Assembly: GCA_024138015.1 (NCBI GenBank)
Contig: JAMXBB010000011.1
Location: 30,755,097-30,819,096, forward strand
Origin: Lumnitzera littorea
Taxonomy: Eukaryota > Streptophyta > Magnoliopsida > Myrtales > Combretaceae
Direction of reading: 5' to 3'
Length of the DNA stretch: 64,000 nucleotides
Program-made: the position numbers and the translations under genes
Shown here: positions 10,482 through 20,999 of the stretch, one piece after another
How positions within the stretch are numbered: position 1 is the stretch's first letter
Layout of the letters: each line of letters starts with the position of its first letter
The notes under the pieces: generated by a model
Database searches by the model: none
The model's input: only the letters and a program-made list of their open reading frames with translations
Told to the model about the DNA's origin: nothing

Positions 10482-10688
10482 TTGGTAAGGATTCATCTTG
10501 GTCAGTTAGAAGAGTGAGATTGAGTCCTAATGCCAATTCTAATGAAATAAATTGGTATAAATCGGCCTTGGTTCGTCAGAAGAGCAAGGTTATTTCCCGC
10601 TATCAATATAAGGAATAAGTTGGTATGGATCGGCCTTGGTCCATTAGAAGAGCGAGATTCTTTCCCTCTATCAACACAATTGTGCTTA
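10482..10688 (+). repeat. Three-copy ~69-bp tandem repeat in Ath-1 3' region
   Basis: Units begin TTGGTA at 10,482, 10,552 and 10,620. Each contains a CTTGGTYNRTYAGAAGAGYRAG core. The copies are diverged from one another, so the array predates this insertion. Confidence 0.8.
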
Positions 10689-11135
10689 AATAAAGTAAAT
10701 TTAAAAGACCTCCCAACAAAAGCATGAACTAGGGGGATGATCAGAGGATGAGTGGATGTAAAATGTGTTTGTTTTAGATTATGGTACTTGGTGAGATGGA
10801 AGAGAGAATTGTATACACTTTAGTCAAATGGACAAAATTTTTATGACTCTTTCCCAGTTGGCGAGATGTTAAATCCAATTTTTAGTTTAAGAATCCTTGG
10901 TTAAATGACTCGGGTAAACTTCGACTTTCATAAACTAACTAATGAACTCTAGTATTAAGTATTGTCGGAGCATTTAAATATGGTCAGGTGAAATTATGAC
11001 ATTGTTAAGGGTGAAATTGATTGACTTTATTATTGCAAGTTAATTGAAAGTGATTTTCTTACCTTTCTTCGGGTTAAGTGTATTTGTTCCAAAATTTTTG
11101 TTTTGATTTATTTACTCGAGGACAAGTAAATGCTT

Positions 11136-11150
11136 AGGTGTGGGGAAGTT
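11136..11150 (+). other. Ath-1 polypurine tract
   Basis: AGGTGTGGGGAAGTT lies immediately before TGATAACTC, the first bases of the 3' LTR. This is the plus-strand primer position. Confidence 0.85.
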
Positions 11151-12391
11151 TGATAACTCTGATTTTAAATATATTTCGCATGATGATTTTATAGTATTTC
11201 CTTTACATTTTTGGTTTGCATTAAAGAAATTGATACTTAATTGAGTAAAATTTTGATTTCAAGGTTTGAACACATTCTTAAATTAAAAACGAAGAAAAGG
11301 AATCAAGTTTCACTCAATCGGAGTTCAAATGAATGGGTTATGAAGTTTTGAAGTTACATAGTCTGGGACACAACTATGTCCCTAGGCTGTGACCATCCAG
11401 GAAGATTTGCCAAGGTCAGAAAGTTACACGACTCGAGGACACGACTGTGTCTCAGGCTGTGTCTGGTGACAAAAGAAGATACTTTACAATACATTGTAAA
11501 AGGACATACTAGGGTTTTGTACAAGAGATTGGACACTCGAGAAGTGAAGAGACTTGAAGAGAAGGAGGAGAAAAAAACGAAAGCAACACCTAACTTCAAG
11601 ATTGAAGAGATTTATCATCAATAAAAGGGGTTTTTCATGTTTTATTTATTGGTTTTGTTGGAATTCATCTTTAGTTTCATTATGATAGCTTAAGATTCGT
11701 GTATTTAGGATTATGGAACTTAGGGTTTCCTGTGACTATTAGATTGGTTGATAATTTTCAATAAAGTCTCTATCTTTTCTTGATTCAATTATGTTATTTA
11801 ATTGTTAATTGATATTTCTAGAATATCAATCTATGATATTATGCATGATGATTGAGAAATCACATATGTAATGAGATCTTGACATAATTGGAGAGAATTA
11901 CATGTGTACTTAGAGATAAGATACGTATTTCTTCCAGAAAGTTGTTCTTTTGTGTGGGAATTCATTATACATTAATGCGATTCTAAATTATATTACTAAG
12001 TGAAGAGATTTCGGTAAATAATTTAGGATTATGATTAATATGCTTGAGAAAGGTGTTAACTTTAACTGTGAATCCCTCTGGTCAAGAATAATAGAGATTA
12101 AATTGGATACATTTTGAGCGGTCACATGTTAAATACTAGAGGAAATAATTCCTAAATACGTTATTTGCTTTCTTGAAGTCGTTTTTAGTTTTATCGCTTT
12201 CTAAATTGCTTAATCAAGTCTCATAATTAGGTTAGTTTGTTAATTTTAATATTTTTAATTCATTCAACTTATCACAATTTTCCAGTTATATAATAGAGCT
12301 AAGGTTAATATTAGTATTCGAAGTCTCTGAGGGATCGACTCGGACTCACATCCACTATATTAAAATTGATAGGTGCACTTATCTGATATCA
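11151..12391 (+). repeat. Ath-1 3' LTR
   Basis: A 1,241-bp direct copy of 3,494-4,734, ending CTGATATCA and followed by the target duplication gatac. Differences are scattered single bases (for example ACATGATG against GCATGATG near the start). ORFs at 11,354-11,624 are LTR sequence. Confidence 0.93.
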
Positions 12392-12396
12392 GATAC

Positions 12397-13111
12397 TCAC
12401 CACCTAGCCTTATTTAAGGGTTAGGATAAGAGTAAAGTAAATTATAGATAGCAATACTCACGAAAAGGAAAGAGTATATTCAATATCAGATGTAAGATGT
12501 TGCAGCTATCTTTGCAATAGGTATCTATACATGAAGTATTAGGGTAATAATTATAAATGGAAATGACTAAAAAGAGTAATGTTTTCAAAAAGCAATGTAC
12601 AAAGAATTTAGGAAAAGGGCATAAACGAAAATCAAGCAAAACGTTGTCTTATACAGAGGATTCTTTCATATGATTGCTCGGATATGTGGCTTTCTATGGA
12701 TAGGTGGCTTTTTGGTAGAAAAGACAAACCGTATGATCAGGATGGTGATTGCCGAGTTGAAGTGATAAATTAGCTATGTCGAGCTGAGCAGATAATTCTT
12801 CTAAGATGAATTAATCTTGGTTTTATTTAGTATAGCTTAGATTCATGTCAACTACGTAGCTGGTCAAATGGGTTGAGTTGTTATTCGAGTGTAGCTTGGG
12901 TTGGCAACTAGAGACAATCAATGAGTACAAGAGAGTTTGGCTCGGCCAAAGTATCAGGTCAATAGACTGTAGTAGCTTTGACTCCTCAATGGTGGGACAT
13001 GAAGTTAGAAATCACTTTCCCATGCTTTCTAGCCTTTGAGCTTGGGCTCAAGTTAGGGGTTTGGTGATTTGAAATCTACTATCCTTGTTGGTTGATTAGG
13101 ATTTGGGATCA
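12397..13111 (-). repeat. Gy-3 LTR, right 715 bp
   Basis: It resumes the LTR interrupted by Ath-1. The opening ACTCACCACCTAG and the AAGGGTTAGGATAAGAGTAAAG block match, in reverse complement, the Gy-4 LTR near 61,855-61,897. The GCAATGTACAAAG block near 12,593 matches 61,670. It ends at about 13,111 (GGGATCA), where Gy-3 integrase begins. Together with 3,280-3,493 the LTR is about 929 bp, against 936 bp in Gy-4. Confidence 0.78.
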
Positions 13112-13119
13112 AATTTGGC

Positions 13120-14260
13120 TAGTCCTATTCTGAGTTCTCCTTAGGTTAGTAGGGGCTAAGGTCGGCAAGATTAAACAGATTAGACACTCTGAAGTCTTTT
13201 AGCAGCTCTAATTGGTAAGCATTGTCATTAATCTTCTAGAGGATCTTGAAGGGTCCATCAGCTCTAACAGATAGCTTATTCTTCCTCTTGCTTAGAAATC
13301 TTTCTTTACTTAAATGTAGCCACACTTGATCACTGGGCTGAAACTACTTGGTCCTCCTTCCTTTACCTTTCGCTTTTAGTTTTCTGGCAGCTTGGTTAAT
13401 TTGCTGGGCGATTCATTGGTAGATTTACTGGATGGACTGAGCTTTAGACTTTGCTTGTGGATCTTCTTATTTAGTAGGCGGCATCATTATGTGATCAAGA
13501 GGTAGTTCAGGGTTAAAGCCATAGATGACCTCAAATGAGACATGCCTAGGGGCAGCATGTACTATCCTATTGTAGGAAAATTTGACCCTAAGCAAGCAGA
13601 CGACTTAGTTGGTTAAGTTCTTCCTCACTACAGTCGGAGTAGTGATCCAAGGGTACGATTGAACACCTCTGTTTGGCTGTCAATTTAGGGATGGCAAGAG
13701 ATGCTAAATAGTAGTTTGGTTCTCGTCCGATGCTAGAGGTTTCTATAGAAATGGCTTAGAAATTTCGAGTTGCTGTCTGACACCATATTCTTTGGTACTC
13801 TGTGCAAGCAAACTACTCCCTACAAAAACAAAGAAGCAATAACTGAAGCATCATTAGTTTTGGTATAGGGTATAAAATGTGCTATTTTGTTGAACCTATC
13901 TATGACAATTATTACAAAATTTTCAGTTTGAGCAGTTTGGGGTAGTTTGAAGATAAGATCCATACTTAAGTTAACCCATGGTTTGGTTGGAATAGGCAGA
14001 GACATCACCTTCCCTTGTTATGTTCGGCTCTTTGCTTTCTTAAAGATTGCACATCCCTAAATCACACGATGCATGTCACGCTTCATTCTAGGTTAGAAGA
14101 ATTGGTCATTCAAGAGCTCATACATTTTATGTTCTCTAAAGTTCCCAAAGAGTCCTCTATTGTGGGCTCTTCTCACTAGCAGCTCTCTAATTGAACAAGT
14201 GGGCACATACAATTTTTCGCCTCAAAACTGATAACCATCCTCCATATGGTACTTATGTAC
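13120..14260 (-). pseudogene. Gy-3 integrase relic
   Basis: The minus strand encodes, from right to left, the zinc domain (AHNRGLFGNFREHKMYELL, about 14,110-14,180), the core start PWVNLSMDLIFKLPQTAQ then VIIVIDRFNKIAHFIPY (13,870-13,990), the second-Asp region (VSDSNSKFLSHF, 13,740-13,790), and the C-terminal part RADGPFKIL and NAYQLELL (13,180-13,270). The longest open piece is 13,820-14,008. In-frame stops and at least one frame change inactivate it. The C-terminal RADGPFKIL/NAYxLxLP pattern is common in plant chromovirus-like gypsy elements. It directly abuts the Gy-3 LTR. Confidence 0.85.
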
Positions 14261-14299
14261 TACTCTTCCTTTTCCATAGTACATATATAGGGGGCCAAA

Positions 14300-14900
14300 A
14301 TGAGAATCATTTTGATATTGTTCGTTAATGCTTACAAATCTTAATAGTCTGGTTTACAACTCAGTGAGAAGAACATGACATCTTGATAGAGCATTAGCAA
14401 CTACATTATTCTTGACTTGCTTATATTTGATGACTAAATTAAATCCCTCTAAAAATTCAATCCATTATCCTTGTTATTTAGAAAGCTTCTATTGGCTACG
14501 TAGATGTCTTAAGGATTCATGGTTTATATATATGACAAATTCTTTAGGCAAAAGGTAATGTTGCCATACATAAAGAGCTTGGATTAATGGTAAGAGTTCT
14601 TTGTCGTATATGGAATAATTTAATTGCGCTCCTATAAGCTTCTCACTATAATTGTCGACAAGTCAGCCTTCTTGCATTAGTATGGCTTTGATGTTGACAC
14701 CTGACATATTGCATTCAAGCTTAAACACTTTATCAAAGTCTGGTAGGGCCAAGACTAGGGGTAGAGGTCAACCTCGTTTTCACCTTGGCAAAGCTTCTCT
14801 CTTCTTTCTCTCCTTACTTGAACTCTACTTTTTTCCTTGTAAGCTCAATTAGAGGTGCTACTATTGTATTGAATCCTTGAATGAAGGTCGGTAGAATGAT
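14300..14900 (-). pseudogene. Gy-3 RNase H relic
   Basis: Minus-strand translation shows a D-S-G-V-like start near 14,700, YSIYDKELLPLIQALYVWQHYLLPKEF (in pieces) at 14,540-14,640, and FNLVIKYKQVKNNVVANALSR at about 14,395-14,460, the typical RNase H end joined to the connection toward integrase. Stops interrupt it. The plus-strand ORF at 14,652-14,852 is a shadow. Confidence 0.78.
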
Positions 14901-15630
14901 GCCAATCCATGGAAACTCCTTACCATGGCATAGGAGGTTTAGATCGGCCACTTAATAATGGCTTATACCTTCCCTTCATCGACTCTCAATCCCTTTCCAC
15001 CAACCATGTAACCTAGGAAGATCAATTCCTTTTGATAGAAATTGCTTTTATTTAGGTTTCTAAACAATCTCTCTACTTAGAGGACATAAAAAATAACTAA
15101 GAGATTGTCGGTATGCATTGCTAGATCAATACTATAGATAAGGATGTCGTCAAAGTAAACGACGACAAATTTTCTGATCAGATCTCTCAAAACATGATTC
15201 ATTAGTCTCATGAAAGTGCTTGGGCTGTTTGATAGTCTAAAAGGCATTATCATCCGCTTAAACAAGCCATGTTGGGTCTTAAGAGTAGTCTTTCATTTAT
15301 CTCCTTACATCATTCAAATTTGGTGATATCCAGACTTCAGATCAATCTTATTGAATACTCTTACACCACTTAGTTCATCTAACATATCATCTAGCCTTAG
15401 GATGTGGTATTGGTATTTGATCATAATCTTGTTAATGGCTTTGTTATCTATACACATATGCTAAGTTCCATTCTTCTTCGATACAAGTAATGTGGGTATA
15501 GCCTAGGAGCTAAGGCTCTCTCTTACATAACCTTTTTCTAATAGCTCAATGACTTGTCTTTAAAGTTTAGCAGCTTGGTCGAGGTTCATCTAATAAGTTG
15601 ACTTATTAGGTAAGATGGTGTCAGGTATCA
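14900..15630 (-). pseudogene. Gy-3 (or Gy-2) reverse transcriptase relic
   Basis: The clearest piece, 15,077-15,265 on the minus strand, reads MPFRLSNSPSTFMRLMNHVL followed by KFVVVYFDDILIYS. The YFDD active-site box is intact. Toward 15,300-15,450 lie the DLKSGYHQI-like and YRYHILRLDDMLDEL-like segments, and toward 15,540-15,620 the linker. Several TAG/TAA codons interrupt it. RT copies element RNA into DNA. The spacing of RT, RNase H and integrase is normal, so this pol block was once a single gene. Confidence 0.87.
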
Positions 15631-15741
15631 AGTCAATGCAATTCTTAATGCCTCTAAAGGGGGTAATCCCTCGGGCAACTGTTTTGGAAACAGGTTGGCA
15701 TACTCATCTAGTAGCTCTTTGACCTCTAAGGGTAGTTCACC

Positions 15742-15960
15742 TTATTCCTTTAATTCTAGAAGTTGCCTGATTAATAGAAAAGTTGGTACGTCGGCCTTAA
15801 TAGCTTCTTGGAGCTTAGTTGTACTCAACACCAAAGCCTTCTTCAATCTTTGAGCCAATTTGGCTTGTAATTTGCTCATTTGACTTGAGGTCATGGGGTT
15901 TAGGGTGATTTTCCTACGATCTTTCTCAACCACATGAGCATTCTTAAATCCATCATGCAT
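15742..15960 (-). pseudogene. Protease-RT linker of Gy-3/Gy-2
   Basis: A 72-residue open piece ending ...ADVPTFLLIRQLLELKE. It corresponds to the Gy-1 piece at 20,726-20,932, whose matching text is EDEPSFLLIQRLLEMRKQE. This Lys-rich linker joins protease to RT in this gypsy family. No catalytic role. Confidence 0.75.
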
Positions 15961-16059
15961 AATCCTTTAGTTGAAAAGCCATGGTCTGTGTGACAACACA
16001 TAAGATGTACACATGAGCAATACATCACAAAGAATTTCATCAGAATAATTCTTGATTGA

Positions 16060-16270
16060 GATTGACAGTAGCACTTATTGTGTGACATGTAGTGCCCCTT
16101 TGTTGTTTAGCTAATGTAACTTATATGGCTTCGAATGCAAGATAGTCAATAACTTGAGTTTCTTAATCAGGTCAGCAAATGTTACGTTGGTGTAGCTCCC
16201 ACTATCCACTATGAGTGTACAAACTTGCTTACTCACCTTGCAAGTAATGTGGAACGAATTCTCTCTTTGC
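16060..16270 (-). pseudogene. Gy-3/Gy-2 aspartic protease relic
   Basis: The minus strand gives NSFHITCKVSKQVCTLIVDSG near 16,200-16,260, followed by ADLIKKLKLLT. It aligns by eye with the Gy-4 protease at 63,740-63,830. The D-S-G active-site triplet is present. A retroviral-type aspartic protease would cut the polyprotein. The reading frame breaks after about 50 residues. Confidence 0.78.
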
Positions 16271-16520
16271 TCATGGTACGCCGAACAACCAAAGTTAGCT
16301 TGTCCAAGTCTTTGACAAACACATCTTCCTTAGTCAGTTCATCTTGCTGAGTAGCTTCGTTCTTGGGAACGGCCTTTTCCTTGGGTTCTTCATCAGTACT
16401 ATCCACTTTAAGCTTTGAGACATCTCCTTTGATAATCATAGTTCTTTGGTTTAGACATTGAGTAGCTATGTGCCTAAACCTTTGACATTTAAAATACTTG
16501 ATCTAGCTCATCTTCATTTT
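16233..16520 (-). pseudogene. Gag zinc knuckle and acidic spacer of Gy-3/Gy-2
   Basis: From right to left on the minus strand: KGQGSKMKM, a stop, then IKYFKCQRFRHIATQC (about 16,450-16,505), a CX2CX4HX4C nucleocapsid knuckle with the first Cys changed to Tyr. An acidic linker, MIIKGDVSKLKVDSTDEEPK, runs on to 16,233. The same linker text occurs in Gy-4 at 63,535-63,680, so both belong to one family. Confidence 0.82.
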
Positions 16521-16639
16521 AGATCCTTGTCCCTTCTCATTTGTTGTAATTAGCATCACCTTTACTTCCTCATAAGTTAATTCTTCTTCCTTCCATCTAC
16601 ACATCTCAAATCTTTTCAACATAAGAGTATCGAGAGTCA

Positions 16640-17500
16640 ACATAACACACCCCCAATACATATATCCTTTACTACAGCCTTAGTAAACTCCAACCAATAA
16701 TCTATAACTACTAATAGGCATGATACTATTACAACTTATATTAAGACCACATAAGCTCATCAAAGGATCAAGACAAAAGAGCCTGATATGTGGAAGACAA
16801 ATATGACAATACTTGGAGTCATCATTTATAGCATCTATAGTGGGTAGTGAAACCATATCTGCAATATGGGGGTCTAATTGCAACTCAACTTGGTCCCTTC
16901 CCTCTCTACTACTCGCCTCTCCATCAACCTCCACCTCCTCAACTCCTCCTTTAATACCCTTTAATTCAACATTCGTCTATTGCATCATTTCATCTTTGAA
17001 CGTTTCAAGCCGTTTTTTAGTCGTCTTCAATTGATCTAGCACATTAGAAACTCTAGAAATGTGAACTTGATAAGAAAATTTTAACCTTAAGACTATTAAG
17101 AAAATTCTACCCTTAAGGTTATTTGGATAGCCTCACTTAACATCCCAAATCTGTAAGAGTCAAGTCAACTAGCAATTTTTGGACTCAACCCCCATACAAA
17201 TTGAGATATGGTAAAGGAATGAGGTTCATACAATTCACACAGTCTCAAGAGTGTCTTGTACTCATGTGCATATTCTTCAACATTTATAGGCCCTTGCCTT
17301 AACGTTAACTATTATTCATATAACTCGTCTTGATAATGTGGCGAGATAAATTTTCTCTTTATTAAGTGCTTCATTGATCTCCATGTAATTTTTTCTCCAT
17401 TCAAAATTCGTTCTCTCTTCACATTCTTCCACTAAACTTTAGCAAAGCATTTGAGTTGCACACTGATTATATCTTTCTTTTCACACCTAGAATTTGGATA
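16640..17500 (-). pseudogene. Gag capsid-like region of Gy-2 mosaic
   Basis: The clear part is about 17,080-17,490 on the minus strand: VKRERILNGEKITWRSMKHL, KRKFISPHYQDELY, NVEEYAHEYKTLLRL, a standard plant gypsy gag domain. Stops and a frame shift are present. Downstream of it (16,680-16,934) is an 84-residue open piece starting MEVDGEASSREGRDQVE with no recognised domain. It is acidic at first and looks more like a gag N-terminal segment, which would be out of order. That is one reason to suspect a recombination junction between about 16,640 and 17,050. Confidence 0.7.
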
Positions 17501-19526
17501 ATCTCATAAAATTATTTCTATTTGAAATTCCTAATCCAAATATTCATTTGGAAAACCATATACATCAAATTCTAAACTTTGTGATATCATGTCTTTATAA
17601 TAATATTCACAATCCTATCTAGCTTCATATACCTTATTGAGTATATCTTAATTCAACAACTTAGTACTTCAAGCTCTGTATTTAATTCCTCACAGGAGCA
17701 AATATCATTGCTTAAATTCAAAGCAATAGAGTAAGAAATACCATAGTTTGATACTTATCTTATAATACATAGCTCCGTTCACTTGAAAGCTTGGATGAGT
17801 AATTTTCTGTGAAATAAAAGCACGGACTAGCACCACTTAACATCTCGGTAATTTGTATTGTTCAGACACGCAATAACTCAGCACAAAATCCTGAGATACA
17901 GCAACAAGTTCTAAACAGAACAGCACGGACTTCAACTCTCGACCGAAACAAGACAACAACTCAGCAGTTTTAATTCTTAAGTACAGCAGCTCAACTTGAG
18001 GGCGAACACCTGGACACCTTGTCAGTTCCACAGTCCGGATCACGAGGCCGTAGCCACAAATAGTCCAGGTCGCACACATGCAGCTTGGTTCTTGAATGAA
18101 AAGCATTTGGGCTCCTTACTTGGTTTAACACATGGAAATGTAGAGACAGGGCACTTCACTAGCTAGTTCGAAAGTTTTAGGACAGCACGAGATACACACA
18201 CAATCTGCTCAGTAATTCTTGTAGGATGGGCAATACGTCATGCTTTCTCTCAATAGCGCTCCTGCACCTGGAGCAACGCAGCTCCGCCTTTTCGCACGAA
18301 GGACAATAGAATAATTAGCCAAACACTACACTTCTACATATAGTTCTTCACCTCAGTTTCGAATACACTAGGATCTGTACTAGTCTACAGCTCAGCATAC
18401 AAAGTAGCATGGCACAACTTCAGCTCAGCAGTTCGGATCCACAATTTCAGCTCGGAAGCTCAGCCAGACAGAACACTTCGGCAACACGCTCGGATACACT
18501 AACACGTACAACAGTTTATCCGTAGCTCGATACGACAATACACATCTTCGACTAGTTCAGCAAGGTAATTCAATCACAGCTGTTAGTTTCAATATTTCTT
18601 TGTACACGCGCTTAACACAGATTGGACTCAAGTTAGCGTGGCACGGCATGCTTCAAACACAGTTGGACAGCAATTTAAGCTGGACACAAGCAAGGTGGCA
18701 ACTCAAACAGAGCTGCATTTCACAGAACACACCACTACCACAGTCTTTCTTCTCCTCTGAACACAGCTTCAACACAATTACTAGCACAGGCAGCAATTAA
18801 CTTCGCATTCAACTCACGTTTGCGCTTGGTCACTTCACTGATTGTTCACACTCACTTGCACAACTGTGGCTGCGGAAAGTGCCACTACTCACGACAATTC
18901 GACGATGGCCACTACCGAGTCAACTTCACTTATACGTATTGGGGTTGTCTCACATACAACAGCAGGTACTCCACTGCAATCACTTGTTCGAAGATGAAAA
19001 AAAGACAACCCAAGCTGCGACTCTCTACTACTCTTGCGCGAAACACCACTGTTGCAATAATTTTAGGTTAATACACCCGTGTTCACATAAGGACATAATA
19101 CAACCACTTGTTACAACCAGTCACCAACTGAAATTGTACAGCCAAAAATCGAAAACTAAAGTGCCTACCACCAAACCGGACAGTACTACAATTTTCCACA
19201 GCTATTAATTTTGCAATTGCAAACCCTAATTGAACACCTTCGCCAAGCCCCAATAGCAGTCCCTAAGGTTGCTGCACGATCATCCACCACTAAACTCCAA
19301 GTTACAAAACCTTTTCCAAACGGGTATAGAGAAATTCCCTTGTGAGGCCAACGTGTTGGGGTTTTTCTTCTCGAAGTGTAGGGTTCCCTTTATCATGTGT
19401 AGGACAGTTTTGCATTATAGATGAAAAGAGATGAGATTCAAACTTGGGTAATTGCGAATACCAAATGGTTTCTTGACAATACAACAACAAATCAGGGAAA
19501 CGAAGTTTTCATGTTGTCGTATCTTT
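17500..19526 (-). other. Gy-2 leader / unassigned block, unusually G+C-rich part 17,820-19,300
   Basis: No convincing gene. Between 17,820 and 19,300 composition changes abruptly to C+A-rich with many CAGCTCAGCA- and CGGACA-like words, unlike the A+T-rich sequence around it. ORFs at 17,837-18,106 (minus), 18,600-18,800, 18,820-19,071 and 18,879-19,208 (plus) overlap in different frames and match nothing I know. As it lies between gag and the primer site it may be a long 5' leader of Gy-2. An independent insertion is also possible, but I see no clear terminal repeats. Confidence 0.4.
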
Positions 19527-19538
19527 GCTCTGATACTA
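19527..19538 (-). other. Gy-2 primer binding site (tRNA-iMet type)
   Basis: On the minus strand this reads TAGTATCAGAGC, one base off TGGTATCAGAGC, the plant initiator tRNA-Met site. It lies three bases inside the 5' LTR edge at 19,542. Confidence 0.87.
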
Positions 19539-19541
19539 AAA

Positions 19542-20431
19542 TGATACAAACCACGTTGAGAACCAACAAGGGCGACCGTAAGGGGTAGGTTTGATCTTGT
19601 CGAAGGACTGAAAATAAAATGGCTTTATTGAGGGTTTTAGTGAATCCGTAAACTACCTAACTGGATATGATGCCCCAACTGGATCTTACATGGCCTAGTC
19701 ATCACTTTGATATGACACATAAAGAGATAACTAAGGTTGCTTGCCATAAACCTTACTAAAAGGGATTGATAAGAGTTAATAAGAGAGAGAGAGCTTTCTA
19801 AGGAAAATATTCAAAGGGTTTTTCATTAATATGCAAAATCTATCTAAAACCCTATACATATGTTCTATTTATACATAGTGGTAAACTTATAAATAAAAGG
19901 ACTAAAAGGATGCGTTAGTGGCATTCATGTAAATACAAAATAAACATGAGGATAATTTAGGAATAATACAAGAAATAGGAAGTACAAACAAAATAAATAG
20001 TCAATTGAACTATTCAAGTGAGGAGTAGAAGAGTTGAGTTGATGAGCTGTTGGAGACCTTGAAGACGATCTAAATAGACTTGAAATTCTAATCAACTAAA
20101 AGAACATAACAGACTAGTAGAGTAGAGTAGACCTACAAAATGGAACAAACTAATAGAGTAGATTACACTAGACCAGTAGAACAAAGCAGAATAATAGAGC
20201 ATAGCAAACAAGTATAGTAGACTAGACTAACAAAGTGGAGCAAACCAACAAAGCATAACAAACTTGGTAGAGTAGAGCAAACTTGACTGAGTAGAGCAAA
20301 CTTGGCTGAATAGAGCAGACCTGGTTGAATGGAGTAGAGTAAGTCTTTCAACATTGGTAGAACTCATAAACAGGTCTTCAATATAGCTTGAAACTTGGCA
20401 TTTGAATGGGTTGGTAACTTGAATCCTATCA
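19542..20431 (-). repeat. Gy-2 5' LTR (890 bp)
   Basis: Starts TGATACAAACC and ends GAATCCTATCA on the plus strand. It is the direct partner of 2,618-3,279. It includes the minisatellite at 20,105-20,345. Small ORFs at 20,163-20,439 read through that repeat. Confidence 0.87.
20105..20345 (-). repeat. AGTAGAGCAAAC-type minisatellite in the Gy-2 LTR
   Basis: About a dozen imperfect units of roughly 18-22 bp (variants of TAGTAGAGTAGAGCAAAC, ACTTGGCTGAATAGAGCA). A shorter version lies in the other LTR at 3,190-3,279. The copy number differs or the array is truncated there by Gy-3. Confidence 0.78.
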
Positions 20432-20932
20432 AAGTTCATCTAACATGTCATATAATCTAGGGATGGGATACCAATATTTAATGGTAATCTTATTCATAGC
20501 TTTGCTATCAACATACATTTTCTAACTTTTATCTATCTTTGGAACTAATAATGATGGTATGGCATACGGACTCACACTTTCTCTAACATATCCTCTTTCA
20601 ACAAGTTAGTTCACTTGTTGTCGCAGTTTGGCTACTAGCTCAAGGTTTATTCTATAGGCCGATTGGTTAGGCAAAGTGGCTCTAAGTTGTAAATCAATGC
20701 CATGCTTTATTCCTTGTTTTGGTGGCTATCCTTTGGGTAGTTCATCAAGGAATAGACTGGCAAATTCTTTCAACAAATCCTCTATTTCCTTAGGTAGATT
20801 TTCTTGTTTCCTCATCTCTAGCAATCTCTGAATAAGTAGGAAACTTGGCTCATCCTCCTCTATAGGTCTTTTAACTTTGAATCTACCCATCATTAAGCTC
20901 TTCTTACTCTTTTGGATGAGTTTAGAATGCAT
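20432..20932 (-). pseudogene. Gy-1 reverse transcriptase, N-terminal half
   Basis: Minus strand, right to left: linker EEDEPSFLLIQRLLEMRK, DELPKG (open piece 20,726-20,932), then a region with stops, then VDSKAMNKITIKYWYPIPRL near 20,455-20,515, ending DMLDEL at the Gy-2 junction. These are the fingers/palm motifs that precede the FRKIDLKSKY motif found at 2,580-2,605. The split is by insertion of Gy-2, not by decay. Confidence 0.88.
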
Positions 20933-20999
20933 GCTGGCTTGGATTCATATGATATAAAGTAACTGATCGACCATCTTTCTCAAAGCTGTATGTATTCAG

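Larger units (their letters stand above)
9848..11135 (+). other. Ath-1 3' untranslated region
   Basis: About 1.3 kb with no credible ORF. It holds an extra polypurine-like tract (10,074-10,089), a three-unit tandem repeat (10,482-10,688) and then A+T-rich sequence up to the polypurine tract. A long 3' non-coding stretch after the second ORF is usual for Athila-group elements. Confidence 0.6.
3494..12391 (+). mobile_element. Ath-1, Athila-like Ty3/gypsy retrotransposon
   Basis: This is an 8.9-kb plus-strand element: 5' LTR 3,494-4,734; tRNA-Asp-type primer site; a gag/RNase H/integrase reading frame; a hairpin array; an Athila-specific second ORF; an extra purine tract; 72-bp-class repeats; a polypurine tract; 3' LTR 11,151-12,391. 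Target duplications are gatat (3,489-3,493) and gatac (12,392-12,396). Both LTRs are 1,241 bp and differ at only a few positions per hundred by eye, which makes this one of the youngest insertions in the window. It lacks protease and reverse transcriptase and so could move only with help from a complete relative. Confidence 0.93.
2618..20431 (-). mobile_element. Gy-2, gypsy element inserted in Gy-1 RT
   Basis: The element starts TGATGCAAATC and ends CCTATCA, and is flanked by gagtt (2,613-2,617) and aagtt (20,432-20,436), a 5-bp target duplication with one later change. Its LTR parts are 2,618-3,279 (3', interrupted) and 19,542-20,431 (5', 890 bp). A primer site for initiator tRNA-Met lies at 19,527-19,538. 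The 17.8-kb span includes Gy-3 and Ath-1, which account for most of its length. The inner region is probably a mosaic with Gy-3 (see findings). Confidence 0.85.

Noticed and set aside
18600..19208. Three overlapping plus-strand ORFs that could suggest a small gene
   Set aside because: Frames overlap, no domain, no promoter or splice layout, and the block is more likely leader or inserted sequence.
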